Positions 1 to 6,537 of a stretch of 12,215 bases of DNA are shown here, in pieces. Positions within the stretch are counted from its first letter, which is position 1. Each line of letters opens with the position of its first letter. The notes beneath the pieces were generated by a model that ran no database searches, was not told the DNA's origin, and worked only from the letters and a program-made list of their open reading frames with translations. Location: positions 1-12,215 of the forward strand of contig CAYYJH010000083.1 in assembly GCA_964472195.1 (NCBI GenBank), written 5' to 3'. The stretch is from BS750m-G4 sp964472195. Its GTDB lineage: Bacteria; Bacteroidota; Ignavibacteria; Tepidaquicellales; Tepidaquicellaceae. The position numbers and the translations under genes are program-made.

Positions 1-42
1 AAATGTTTTTATTGTGTCTCGAATCAATTGCATCAATGCCAA
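1..42 (-). CDS. Possible start of a divergent gene, cut by the window edge
   Basis: On the minus strand an AAGGAG-like ribosome binding site (complement of 52-59) is followed after about 9 bases by a TTG codon at 42-40. The frame then stays open to the window edge and would encode MALMQLIRDTIKTF. An in-frame ATG at 33-31 lies too far from the binding site to be preferred. Only 14 codons are visible and I do not recognise the product. The binding site is among the best-looking in the window, which is the main argument for a real gene. Chance occurrence in AT-rich DNA is quite possible. Confidence 0.25.
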   Translation of the reverse strand, partial: MALMQLIRDTIKTF

Positions 43-57
43 TGATATTTTCTCTCC

Positions 58-86
58 TTGAAACTGTTTATTAATTATATTAAATT
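58..86 (+). promoter_or_regulatory. Weak candidate promoter for rpmE
   Basis: TTGAAA at 58-63 (five of six bases of the TTGACA consensus) is followed after 17 bases by TAAATT at 81-86 (four of six of TATAAT). This is the right side and distance for rpmE, about 37 bases before its start codon. AT-rich DNA yields such matches often, and it overlaps the minus-strand ribosome binding site. Confidence 0.25.
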
Positions 87-122
87 GAAAACCTTATAAA
101 AATAAATGTAATAAAGATTACA

Positions 123-359
123 ATGAAAAAGGGAATTCATCCAAAATATTATAAGTGTGATGTAATATGCAACTGTGGTGAGAACAAAGGAGTTTTATTT
201 ACGACGCGTTCTACAGTACCTGAAATAAAAGTTGAGATTTGCTCGCAATGTCATCCGTTCTTCACAGGTACTCAAAAGATAGTTGATACAGCGGGGCGTG
301 TTGAAAAGTTTATTAAGAAATACGGTACAAGAGATAAAAAACAAGAGAAGGAAAAATAA
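123..359 (+). CDS. rpmE: 50S ribosomal protein L31, zinc-binding (C+) form
   Basis: This encodes a small protein of the large ribosomal subunit near the central protuberance, where L31 helps bridge the two subunits. The 78-residue product begins MKKGIHPKYYKCDVICNCG and carries the family hallmark ICSQCHPFFTGTQ followed by GRVEKF. The zinc-ligand cysteines of the C+ form are present: C16 and C18 in the first knuckle and C40 and C43 in the second, with an extra C12. Zinc-free L31 paralogs lack these cysteines, so this is the primary, zinc-replete copy. Length is slightly above the usual 66-72 residues because of a basic, charged C-terminal tail. The start follows an A-rich stretch without a clear Shine-Dalgarno sequence. 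A terminator lies directly downstream, so the gene is probably transcribed alone. Confidence 0.96.
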   Translation: MKKGIHPKYYKCDVICNCGENKGVLFTTRSTVPEIKVEICSQCHPFFTGTQKIVDTAGRVEKFIKKYGTRDKKQEKEK

Positions 360-381
360 CCCTATAAAATATTAGACCTAC

Positions 382-409
382 AAAAAGCCCGCTTAATGCG
401 GGCTTTTTT
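382..409 (+). terminator. Intrinsic terminator after rpmE
   Basis: A perfect inverted repeat pairs GCCCGC (387-392) with GCGGGC (398-403) around the loop TTAAT. The flanking A5/T6 tracts can extend the stem to 11 base pairs and supply the U-run. Because an A-run precedes the stem on the plus strand, it may also stop transcription arriving on the minus strand. Confidence 0.92.
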
Positions 410-520
410 GTTTTAATATTAAGAGTCTTACATTCTTGAAAATTATTTAATATTTTGAGAATTATATTACAAACTGTTAAACATAAATTCTAATTATAAA
501 ATAACTGAGAGGATTTTTAA

Positions 521-1795
521 TTGAGAGTATTAATTTTTGAAGATGATTCTTATGATAGTTTGTATCCGTTATCGACTTTGAGAAGTGTGTTCGAAATTAA
601 ATGTGGGATTTTTACATTAAAAGATAAGATAGAAAACATACTTGGTAGAAAGTATAATGTCTCATTGCATTGCAGAATTCAACTGGCAAAATATCTTTCG
701 GAAATTTTTCCCGACTATAATGTTAATCGTATATATAATGATGATTATTTGTTTTTAAATGGGCGAGTTGTTTTCAATGATGAGTCTTTAAAAAGGATTA
801 TTCATAAACTACCAGAAAATTCATTAGTTGTTGAAAACAAAATGGTAATTGCTGCGAAGATATCAAAAAAGAAAATAAGTTCATTTAAAAATAAGATTGA
901 AGATAATGTAAATGATAACACCTTGTCCTCTGAAGATTTTTCGGAATTAAGAATTGTCAAAAGGGAAGAAATTTTCGGTGGAAATTCTGATTCCTATTAT
1001 GTGCTAAAGTACCCCTGGGATGTGATAAAAATTTTTAACGAAACACTTAGTGATGAGCTTCAGTATTTATTAAAGAAAAAAGGAACAGCATTAAAGAAGA
1101 TCAAAGGCGTATCGTTTATAAATGAAAAGAAAATTCAAATATCTAAAGACGTAAATGTTTACCCAAATGTTGTTTTAGATGCGGGAAGCGGTGGAATACA
1201 TGTTGATGAGGGATCCACAATAGAGCCATTCTCATATATTAAAGGACCTGTATATGTAGGGAAAGATTGTGTTGTAAAATCAGGTACAAAGCTATACGGT
1301 CCCTGCAGTATTGGGAAGCACTCTAAGGTGTCGGGTGAAATATCTCATTCACTGTTTCATTCGTTTGTAAATAAACAACATGCAGGGTTCTTCGGTCATT
1401 CTTATGTCGGGGAATTTGTAAATATAGGGGCTGAGACTACTACCAGTAATCTCAAGAACAATTATTCGAAAATTAAAGTACAGTTTAGTGGGAACATTGT
1501 TGACACTGGAATGCAATTTTTAGGAAGTATCGTAGGTGATCATACCAAGCTTGGGATAAATACTCTAATTAACACGGGAACAATTATTGGTGTTTTTTCA
1601 AATATCGCCGGTGGAGGTTTTCAGCATAAGGAAGTTAAACCATTTTCATGGAACATATTTGGAAGGTCATCAGCGAATTATAACATTGAAAAGGCTATAG
1701 ATACTGCAAGAATTGTTATGAAGAGAAGAAATATAGAGATGAATCTAAACTTAGAGAAACTTATTCGAAGCGTCTATAATGATTTCAATCGATAA
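521..1795 (+). CDS. GlmU-like putative sugar nucleotidyltransferase with left-handed beta-helix
   Basis: The 424-residue protein resembles the alternative GlmU-like family common in Bacteroidota and relatives. The N-terminal part (about 1-185) is a degenerate nucleotidyltransferase domain: it opens MRVLIFEDDSYDSLYPLSTLR and keeps the YPWD motif (164-167), but lacks the GxGTRM loop of classical GlmU. From about 205 to 375 it has the hexapeptide repeats of an acyltransferase-type beta-helix (for example GSTIEPFSYIKGPVYVG and HSYVGEFVNIGAETTTSNL). The family is thought to act in UDP-GlcNAc or other nucleotide-sugar supply, but substrate and activity cannot be read from sequence. The TTG start is secure: an in-frame TAA lies at 518-520, GAGAGG at 507-512 is well spaced, and the next methionine is residue 108. 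Downstream is a 157-base spacer before tRNA-Val. Confidence 0.85.
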   Translation: MRVLIFEDDSYDSLYPLSTLRSVFEIKCGIFTLKDKIENILGRKYNVSLHCRIQLAKYLSEIFPDYNVNRIYNDDYLFLNGRVVFNDESLKRIIHKLPENSLVVENKMVIAAKISKKKISSFKNKIEDNVNDNTLSSEDFSELRIVKREEIFGGNSDSYYVLKYPWDVIKIFNETLSDELQYLLKKKGTALKKIKGVSFINEKKIQISKDVNVYPNVVLDAGSGGIHVDEGSTIEPFSYIKGPVYVGKDCVVKSGTKLYGPCSIGKHSKVSGEISHSLFHSFVNKQHAGFFGHSYVGEFVNIGAETTTSNLKNNYSKIKVQFSGNIVDTGMQFLGSIVGDHTKLGINTLINTGTIIGVFSNIAGGGFQHKEVKPFSWNIFGRSSANYNIEKAIDTARIVMKRRNIEMNLNLEKLIRSVYNDFNR

Positions 1796-1907
1796 TTATT
1801 AATGCATTATCATTACAGAAATTCCCTCCTATATTATTATTCATACAGAATTTCATTTCCCATTATTAAATTCTAAAATAACAAGACTATGGTGAAATAT
1901 AAATAGA
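1796..1907. other. AT-rich intergenic stretch with an imperfect direct repeat
   Basis: No coding potential or RNA is seen between the GlmU-like gene and the tRNA promoter. Two similar tracts follow each other at about 1810-1838 and 1841-1868: each begins TCAT(T)ACAGAA, continues with a C/T-rich part and ends ATTATTA. The similarity is imperfect and of low complexity, and no function is apparent. Confidence 0.35.
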
Positions 1908-1936
1908 TTGAAAAAGGATTCACAATTATCTATTTT
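1908..1936 (+). promoter_or_regulatory. Candidate promoter for tRNA-Val
   Basis: TTGAAA (1908-1913, five of six consensus bases) lies 17 bases from TATTTT (1931-1936, four of six). The -10 element ends 16 bases before the mature tRNA 5' end, a sensible distance for a tRNA transcript with a short 5' leader. Position and spacing support it; the -10 element itself is weak. Confidence 0.4.
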
Positions 1937-1952
1937 GATTGTTCAATTTTTA

Positions 1953-2026
1953 GGGCGGTTAGCTCAGTTGGTTAGAGCGCTACGTTGACATCGTAGAGGC
2001 CATTGGTTCGAATCCATTACCGCCCA
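1953..2026 (+). tRNA. tRNA-Val (anticodon GAC)
   Basis: A full cloverleaf can be drawn. The acceptor stem GGGCGGT (1953-1959) pairs with ACCGCCC (2019-2025), with discriminator A at 2026. The D-arm stem is GCTC/GAGC. The anticodon stem CTACG/CGTAG encloses the loop TTGACAT, placing GAC at 1987-1989, which reads GUC and GUU valine codons. The T-loop is TTCGAAT. The T-stem ATTGG/CCATT contains a T-T mismatch (2003 against 2017), the only defect. CCA is not encoded and must be added after transcription. Confidence 0.97.
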
Positions 2027-2070
2027 CATGTTAATTCAGTTTTGTTTTTATTAATTAAAAGAGGCAAACA

Positions 2071-3225
2071 ATGTTTAATAAGAAGAATTACTTTTTTTTA
2101 ATGCTGTTAATAATTTTTTCGGGAAACATAGCTTTATCGCAAGTTGATAATTTTATAACTCAGTACGACCCTTATATTTTATCCTTGAAAAAATTCACTT
2201 TTTATTATCCAGTTGATGATGATCCTTTAACGGGTACATCGAATTTTGTGATTGTTTTAAGGGGAAACATCGGCAGTCAAAAAGATGCTTTTATCAAATT
2301 TATAACTGCTGACCAGGTAGGTTTTGATGATGCAAGAGAATTTGAGGAGGGCTATATTCAGACAGTTAATTCATTGATAAAAAAAGGAATATTGGTGCCA
2401 CCATCTAAAGATGTGAGTGGTTCTTATTTTTTAGACCTTACAGTAAGTGGTTATGCTGATCTTACGGATTCTGATTATGAAAAGATTAAGAAGATTGCGG
2501 GATCAGACATGTTACCGGTATCTACGTCAGTAATAAATTCCTTTACCGGTATATATAATAATTTCCCGACAAAGAACGACATTTATATACCATCAGATAG
2601 GAATTGGGCTGAAGCTCAGGCTTTTCTTGCAGGAATGAATACCCGGAAAAAAGTTGATTTAGGTTCTATAACTTTTAAGTCACCTATGATAGCGGATATA
2701 AAGAACATTACAGGTTCGGAAAATCTGGCAGCGGGCGATAGGACCATCGAGAACAAAAAAGAATATGCAATTGCAATTCTAAATTTCGAGTCCCTTCGGG
2801 ATGAGCTTATGGTTTATGAACAGGATTATTATAAAAAATTAAAGGAAATCTTTTTAAAATTAGCAGGTAATAATATTTATCAGGAAGAATATTTTAAAAT
2901 AGTTGATGAGCTTAATGATTTTAAAGCAGCTGGTTTCAAAGATAGAGATGATGTTTACATTACCCCCGAAGCAAAAAAGCAGCTTGGCAATCTTCTTGAA
3001 ATATTTATTATTTCAACCCCGATTAAAGTTGATACTAATAAAACTTCAGAGAGCATGATATCAATAGAAGGTCAGGTTGTCTTGGATTATTTCAGGGAGA
3101 ATATAGGCTCCAATAAAGATAGACTGAATAAATACATCTACGAGGACTACCTTGGAAATGATGTTAACAGAGTTAAGCTTCAAAGAGATATTGACCTTAT
3201 TAGAAACTATTACAATTTAAGATAA
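2071..3225 (+). CDS. Secreted protein of unknown function
   Basis: I do not recognise this 384-residue protein. Residues 1-23 form a signal peptide: KK near the start, a hydrophobic run FFLMLLIIF, and ALS before Q24, a cleavage pattern typical of Bacteroidota and relatives. No lipobox or further membrane segment is visible, and the protein has no cysteine at all, which fits a periplasmic or secreted location. The mature part mixes predicted strands (for example FVIVLRG, YFLDLTVSGYADL) with a lysine- and glutamate-rich helical C-terminal half, and has no catalytic motif I can name. The start is supported by AAGAGG just upstream (ending at 2064) with good spacing. thrS begins only 10 bases after its stop, so the two are probably co-transcribed, although a functional link is not implied. 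Confidence 0.8.
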   Translation: MFNKKNYFFLMLLIIFSGNIALSQVDNFITQYDPYILSLKKFTFYYPVDDDPLTGTSNFVIVLRGNIGSQKDAFIKFITADQVGFDDAREFEEGYIQTVNSLIKKGILVPPSKDVSGSYFLDLTVSGYADLTDSDYEKIKKIAGSDMLPVSTSVINSFTGIYNNFPTKNDIYIPSDRNWAEAQAFLAGMNTRKKVDLGSITFKSPMIADIKNITGSENLAAGDRTIENKKEYAIAILNFESLRDELMVYEQDYYKKLKEIFLKLAGNNIYQEEYFKIVDELNDFKAAGFKDRDDVYITPEAKKQLGNLLEIFIISTPIKVDTNKTSESMISIEGQVVLDYFRENIGSNKDRLNKYIYEDYLGNDVNRVKLQRDIDLIRNYYNLR

Positions 3226-3235
3226 CGATTAAATA

Positions 3236-5170
3236 TTGTCAGATAAGATAAAAATAACATTTCCAGACGGTGGTTCGAAAGAGTATGACAAAGGAATACT
3301 CCCATACGAAATTGCAAAAGGTATAAGCAAAGGATTAGCTAACGAAATCCTTGTAGCCGAAATTAACGGTGTGCAGACCGATCTTACTACTCCAATTCTA
3401 AACGATTCAAAAATTGTGTTTCATAAATTCGATTCGGAAAAAGGAAAAGAAGTTTACTGGCACACTTCTTCCCACATGATGGCTCAAGCTATCGGGGAAT
3501 TATATCCCGGAGCAAAGTTTGGTGTTGGACCTGCTATAGAGCAAGGATTTTATTATGACGTAGATATTGATAAGAAGTTTACCGATGAAGACTTGAAAAA
3601 GATCGAAGAGCAAATGTATAAAATTGCAAAACAGGATTTAAAACCCGAACGAGAGGAAATGTCAAGACTTGATGCGATCAAGTACTTTAAATCAAAACGA
3701 ATAGATCCGTATAAAGTAGAGATACTTGAAACAATCGCAAAAGATGAAGAAAATGTTACGTTGTATCACCAGGACAGTTTTACTGACCTTTGCCGTGGGC
3801 CTCATTTACCGTCGACTTCAAAGGTTAAAGCAATTAAACTTTTGTCTGTTTCAGGTTCTTATTGGAGAGGTGATGAAAACAGAAATATGCTTCAGAGAAT
3901 TTACGGTATTACATTTCCAGAACAGAAAATGCTGGACAAATTTTTAGATAATTTAGAAGAGGCAAAGAAAAGAGACCATCGGAAACTTGGAAAAGAACTG
4001 GAGTTATTTTTCTTTCATAGTATTAGTCCTGGAGCACCCTTCTGGCTGCCGAACGGAATGATTATATTCAGGGAGTTAGAAAAATATTGGCGCGAAATGC
4101 ATGACGGCAGTGGATATCTTGAAACTAATACTCCAATTGTTGTAAAGGACAGCATTTTCAAGCAATCAGGTCATTTAGAGCATTACGAAGAGCACATGTT
4201 TAAAATAAGCAGTGAAACGGAGAACCTGTATTTGAAACCTATGAACTGTCCTGAATCTACACTTATATACTCTTCAAAGCTTAGGAGTTATAAAGATTTA
4301 CCAATAAGGTTAAGTGAAATTGGAAGACTTCACAGGAATGAGTTGAGTGGTGCATTAGGCGGAATGTTTAGAGTACGACAGATTACAATGGATGATGCAC
4401 ACATATTTTGCAGAAATGACCAAATACAAACAGAAATAACCGGAGTCTTAAGTCTTGTAAAGAAGTTCTATTCTGTTTTTGGATTTAAACCAAAGTTTTA
4501 TTTATCTACACGACCTGATAAGGCTATGGGCGATGTGGAAGTTTGGAATTCAGCAGAGAAGGATTTGGAATCAGCATTAATTTCAAATGAGCTCAATTAT
4601 AAAATAAAAGAAAAAGACGGGGCATTCTATGGTCCGAAGATTGACATTCATATAAAGGATGTTTTAAACCGCGACTGGCAATTGGCAACAATACAGTTGG
4701 ATTTTCAAATGCCCGAGAGATTTGACCTGACATATGAAGGAAGCGATGGTATTAAGCACAGACCTGTCATGATTCACAGGGCAATATTTGGGAGCTTTGA
4801 ACGATTCATGGGGATTTTGATAGAACACTTTGCGGGTGAGTTTCCTCTATGGCTTGCCCCCGTTCAGGTAGCTGTGTTTACAATAAGCGATTCTCAAAAG
4901 GATTACGCTAACGAAATTTTCAAAGAACTAAAGAAAGAAAATATCAGGGTTGTTCTTGATGAACGTAATGAAAAAATTGGTTACAAAATTAGAGAGGCAG
5001 AAACAAAAAAGATACCTTACATGATTATCTTAGGAGATAAAGAAAAAGAGAACAAAAATATATCATTAAGGAAACATGGTAAAGGAGACTTAGGTAAATT
5101 TGAGTTGAAAGAGTTTATCAAAAAAGTTACTTTTTTAATCAAGCAAAGATCTGATAAAGACTTACTTTAA
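3236..5170 (+). CDS. thrS: Threonyl-tRNA synthetase
   Basis: This class II enzyme charges tRNA-Thr and edits mischarged Ser-tRNA. The 644-residue protein has full family length. The TGS domain covers about 1-63. The editing domain has its catalytic set H76, H80, C186 and H190 (HTSSH, CRGPH). The class II core (about 245-535) contains motif 2 around RLSEIGRLHRNE and motif 3 around GSFERFMGILIEHFAG. The zinc ligands of the active site are C338, H389 and H514. The anticodon-binding domain runs from about 545 to the end. The motif after the zinc cysteine reads NCPEST rather than the common NCPGH. The TTG start has no Shine-Dalgarno sequence but is the only canonical option: an in-frame stop lies at 3230-3232 and the next methionine is residue 81. 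It heads the thrS-infC-rpmI-rplT cluster. Confidence 0.97.
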   Translation: MSDKIKITFPDGGSKEYDKGILPYEIAKGISKGLANEILVAEINGVQTDLTTPILNDSKIVFHKFDSEKGKEVYWHTSSHMMAQAIGELYPGAKFGVGPAIEQGFYYDVDIDKKFTDEDLKKIEEQMYKIAKQDLKPEREEMSRLDAIKYFKSKRIDPYKVEILETIAKDEENVTLYHQDSFTDLCRGPHLPSTSKVKAIKLLSVSGSYWRGDENRNMLQRIYGITFPEQKMLDKFLDNLEEAKKRDHRKLGKELELFFFHSISPGAPFWLPNGMIIFRELEKYWREMHDGSGYLETNTPIVVKDSIFKQSGHLEHYEEHMFKISSETENLYLKPMNCPESTLIYSSKLRSYKDLPIRLSEIGRLHRNELSGALGGMFRVRQITMDDAHIFCRNDQIQTEITGVLSLVKKFYSVFGFKPKFYLSTRPDKAMGDVEVWNSAEKDLESALISNELNYKIKEKDGAFYGPKIDIHIKDVLNRDWQLATIQLDFQMPERFDLTYEGSDGIKHRPVMIHRAIFGSFERFMGILIEHFAGEFPLWLAPVQVAVFTISDSQKDYANEIFKELKKENIRVVLDERNEKIGYKIREAETKKIPYMIILGDKEKENKNISLRKHGKGDLGKFELKEFIKKVTFLIKQRSDKDLL

Positions 5171-5180
5171 TAATTTAAAA

Positions 5181-5191
5181 AAGGAAAAATT
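5181..5191 (+). promoter_or_regulatory. Ribosome binding site and AUU initiation codon of infC
   Basis: AAGGA (5181-5185) is followed after three bases by ATT (5189-5191). This spacing is short, which together with the rare codon should make initiation weak and dependent on low IF-3 levels. The autoregulation is known in E. coli; here it is inferred from the same arrangement. Confidence 0.8.
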
Positions 5192-5764
5192 AAAAGTAAA
5201 AAGAAATTTAGAGAGCGTGTAAACCAGGGAATTAGGGCGTATCAAGTCAGAGTCATTGATGAAACAGGAGATTCATTCGGAGTTATATCAATCGAAGAAG
5301 CGATGAAGATAGCACAATCAAGGGGTTTAGATTTAGTTGAAATTTCTCCAAATTCAAAACCGCCTGTTTGTAAGATTATTGATTATGGAAAATTCAATTA
5401 CGAAAGACAGAAAAAGGAAAAACTTCAGAAGAAGCATCAGAACGTGATGCAAATGAAGGAAATTCGATTTAATGCTAATACTGATACACATGATTTAGAA
5501 TTTAAAATTAAACATCTAATACAGTTTTTATTAGATGGACATAAAGTAAAGGCAAGTATAAAGTATAAAGGGAGAATGATAACACATCCTGAAATTGGGA
5601 AAAAACTGATGGATGAAATAATTTCAAAGTTAAATGATGTTGGTAAACTGGAATCACCTCCAAAAATGGAAGGACGGATGTTGGTTACTTTTTTAGTACC
5701 GGATAAAAACAAGATAAAAGCATATAAAAGTAAAATGCCAAAGCAAGAAGACATTGATACATAG
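5189..5764 (+). CDS. infC: Translation initiation factor IF-3 with AUU start codon
   Basis: IF-3 binds the 30S subunit, prevents premature joining of 50S and checks the start codon and initiator tRNA. The 191-residue product has the usual two domains. The N-terminal one includes VRVIDETGDSFGVISIEEA and GLDLVEISPNSKPPVCKIID; a linker of about K/E/Q-rich helix leads to the C-terminal domain with KEIRFNANTDTHDLEFK and VKASIKYKGR. The reading frame has no ATG, GTG or TTG between an in-frame TAA at 5171-5173 and the ATG at 5303, yet conserved IF-3 sequence is encoded upstream of 5303. The best start is ATT at 5189, just after AAGGA (5181-5185). An AUU start on infC is known from E. coli, where IF-3 represses its own translation by rejecting it. 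The gene lies 18 bases after thrS. Confidence 0.93.
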   Translation: MKSKKKFRERVNQGIRAYQVRVIDETGDSFGVISIEEAMKIAQSRGLDLVEISPNSKPPVCKIIDYGKFNYERQKKEKLQKKHQNVMQMKEIRFNANTDTHDLEFKIKHLIQFLLDGHKVKASIKYKGRMITHPEIGKKLMDEIISKLNDVGKLESPPKMEGRMLVTFLVPDKNKIKAYKSKMPKQEDIDT

Positions 5765-5806
5765 AAGTTTAAATCAAATTAATAAATTTAAAGATAGGAA
5801 ATACTA

Positions 5807-6004
5807 ATGCCAAAGATGAAATCAAATCGGGGGGCGATGAAAAGACTTAAGACAACAGCTTCCGGAAAAATAAAAAGAGAGAAGTCTTACAGAAGTCATA
5901 TATTAACGAAGAAATCAAGTAAAAGAAAAAGAAAGCTAAGATCGGCGACATTGGTTTCAAAACAGGATTCAAAAAAAACTAAAAGGATGATCTTAGCGAA
6001 GTAA
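5807..6004 (+). CDS. rpmI: 50S ribosomal protein L35
   Basis: This encodes a small, very basic protein of the large ribosomal subunit. The 65-residue product has the standard L35 length and signature: MPKMKSNRGAMKRLKTTASG at the start, then KIKREKSYRSHILTKKS and an arginine/lysine-rich middle. AGGA at 5796-5799 gives a good ribosome binding site 7 bases before ATG. It sits 42 bases after infC and upstream of rplT in the conserved infC-rpmI-rplT order, where in other bacteria the products are expressed together and repressed by L20. Confidence 0.97.
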   Translation: MPKMKSNRGAMKRLKTTASGKIKREKSYRSHILTKKSSKRKRKLRSATLVSKQDSKKTKRMILAK

Positions 6005-6041
6005 GACAATGCTTTTACATCATGACAACATTTATAACAAG

Positions 6042-6076
6042 AAAAGGTCAACTTAAAATCTAAACAGATTACCTTT
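6042..6076 (+). promoter_or_regulatory. Two-helix structure upstream of rplT, possible L20 control site
   Basis: Within the unusually long 104-base spacer between rpmI and rplT, AAAGGT (6043-6048) pairs with ACCTTT (6071-6076). Inside it AATCT (6057-6061) pairs with AGATT (6066-6070) around the loop AAAC. The helices stack on one side with an 8-base bulge on the other. L20 is known in E. coli and B. subtilis to repress its operon by binding a leader that imitates its rRNA site, but I see no specific consensus here. The structure is seen; the role is a guess. Confidence 0.3.
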
Positions 6077-6108
6077 ATTTTATAACTAAAATCAGACAGG
6101 AAAAATAA

Positions 6109-6456
6109 ATGCCAAGATCAAGAAACAAAGTCGCTTCTCACAGAAGGAAAAAAAGAATCTTAAAACAAGCTAAAGGATATTACGGAGCGAGAAGTAAAGT
6201 ATATACTGTAGCTAAGAATTCAGTTGAGAAAGGATTGACACATGCATACAGAGATAGAAGATTGAAAAAAAGAGTTTATCGCAGTCTTTGGATCTCTCGA
6301 ATCAATGCTGCAGCCAGATTAAGTGATACGACTTATTCGAAACTTATGGGTGCTCTGAGGAAAAAGAACGTGGATATTAACAGAAAAACGTTAGCAGATT
6401 TAGCTTATAATAATATCGATGCGTTCAACGAAATAGTCAAGTTTGCTAACAGCTAA
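6109..6456 (+). CDS. rplT: 50S ribosomal protein L20
   Basis: L20 binds 23S rRNA directly and is needed early in assembly of the 50S subunit; in several bacteria it also represses translation of its own operon. The 115-residue product has the family pattern throughout: MPRSRNKVASHRRKKRILKQ, KGYYGARSKVYTVAKNSVEK, AYRDRRLKKR and RSLWISRINAAAR, with the usual globular C-terminal domain. Length is within one or two residues of the norm. AGGA at 6098-6101 lies 7 bases before ATG. A hairpin follows the stop codon, which may separate it from pheS. Confidence 0.97.
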   Translation: MPRSRNKVASHRRKKRILKQAKGYYGARSKVYTVAKNSVEKGLTHAYRDRRLKKRVYRSLWISRINAAARLSDTTYSKLMGALRKKNVDINRKTLADLAYNNIDAFNEIVKFANS

Positions 6457-6481
6457 ACAAATATAATTTAAAATAATGTGC

Positions 6482-6510
6482 AGGCGGGTTTATTTATGCT
6501 CGCCTTTATC
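6482..6510 (+). terminator. Terminator-like hairpin between rplT and pheS
   Basis: AGGCGGGT (6482-6489) pairs with GCTCGCCT (6498-6505), eight pairs including G-T at the third-from-inner position, around the loop TTATTTAT. The following bases TTATCTTT form only a weak T-run. It could be a leaky terminator for the ribosomal protein genes or an attenuator for pheS; no leader peptide rich in phenylalanine is visible. Confidence 0.5.
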
Positions 6511-6537
6511 TTTAAAGTTGATTTTATATCCGAATAG

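Noticed and set aside
3726..3947. Plus-strand open frame of 73 codons inside thrS
   Set aside because: It is fully contained in thrS in another frame and shows no recognisable protein features.
5437..5754. Minus-strand open frame of 105 codons
   Set aside because: It is an antisense shadow of infC, whose protein is clearly recognisable on the plus strand.
5303..5764. infC starting at the ATG at 5303 (153 residues)
   Set aside because: Conserved IF-3 N-terminal sequence is encoded upstream in the same frame, and this ATG corresponds to an internal methionine in the EEAMKIAQ helix.
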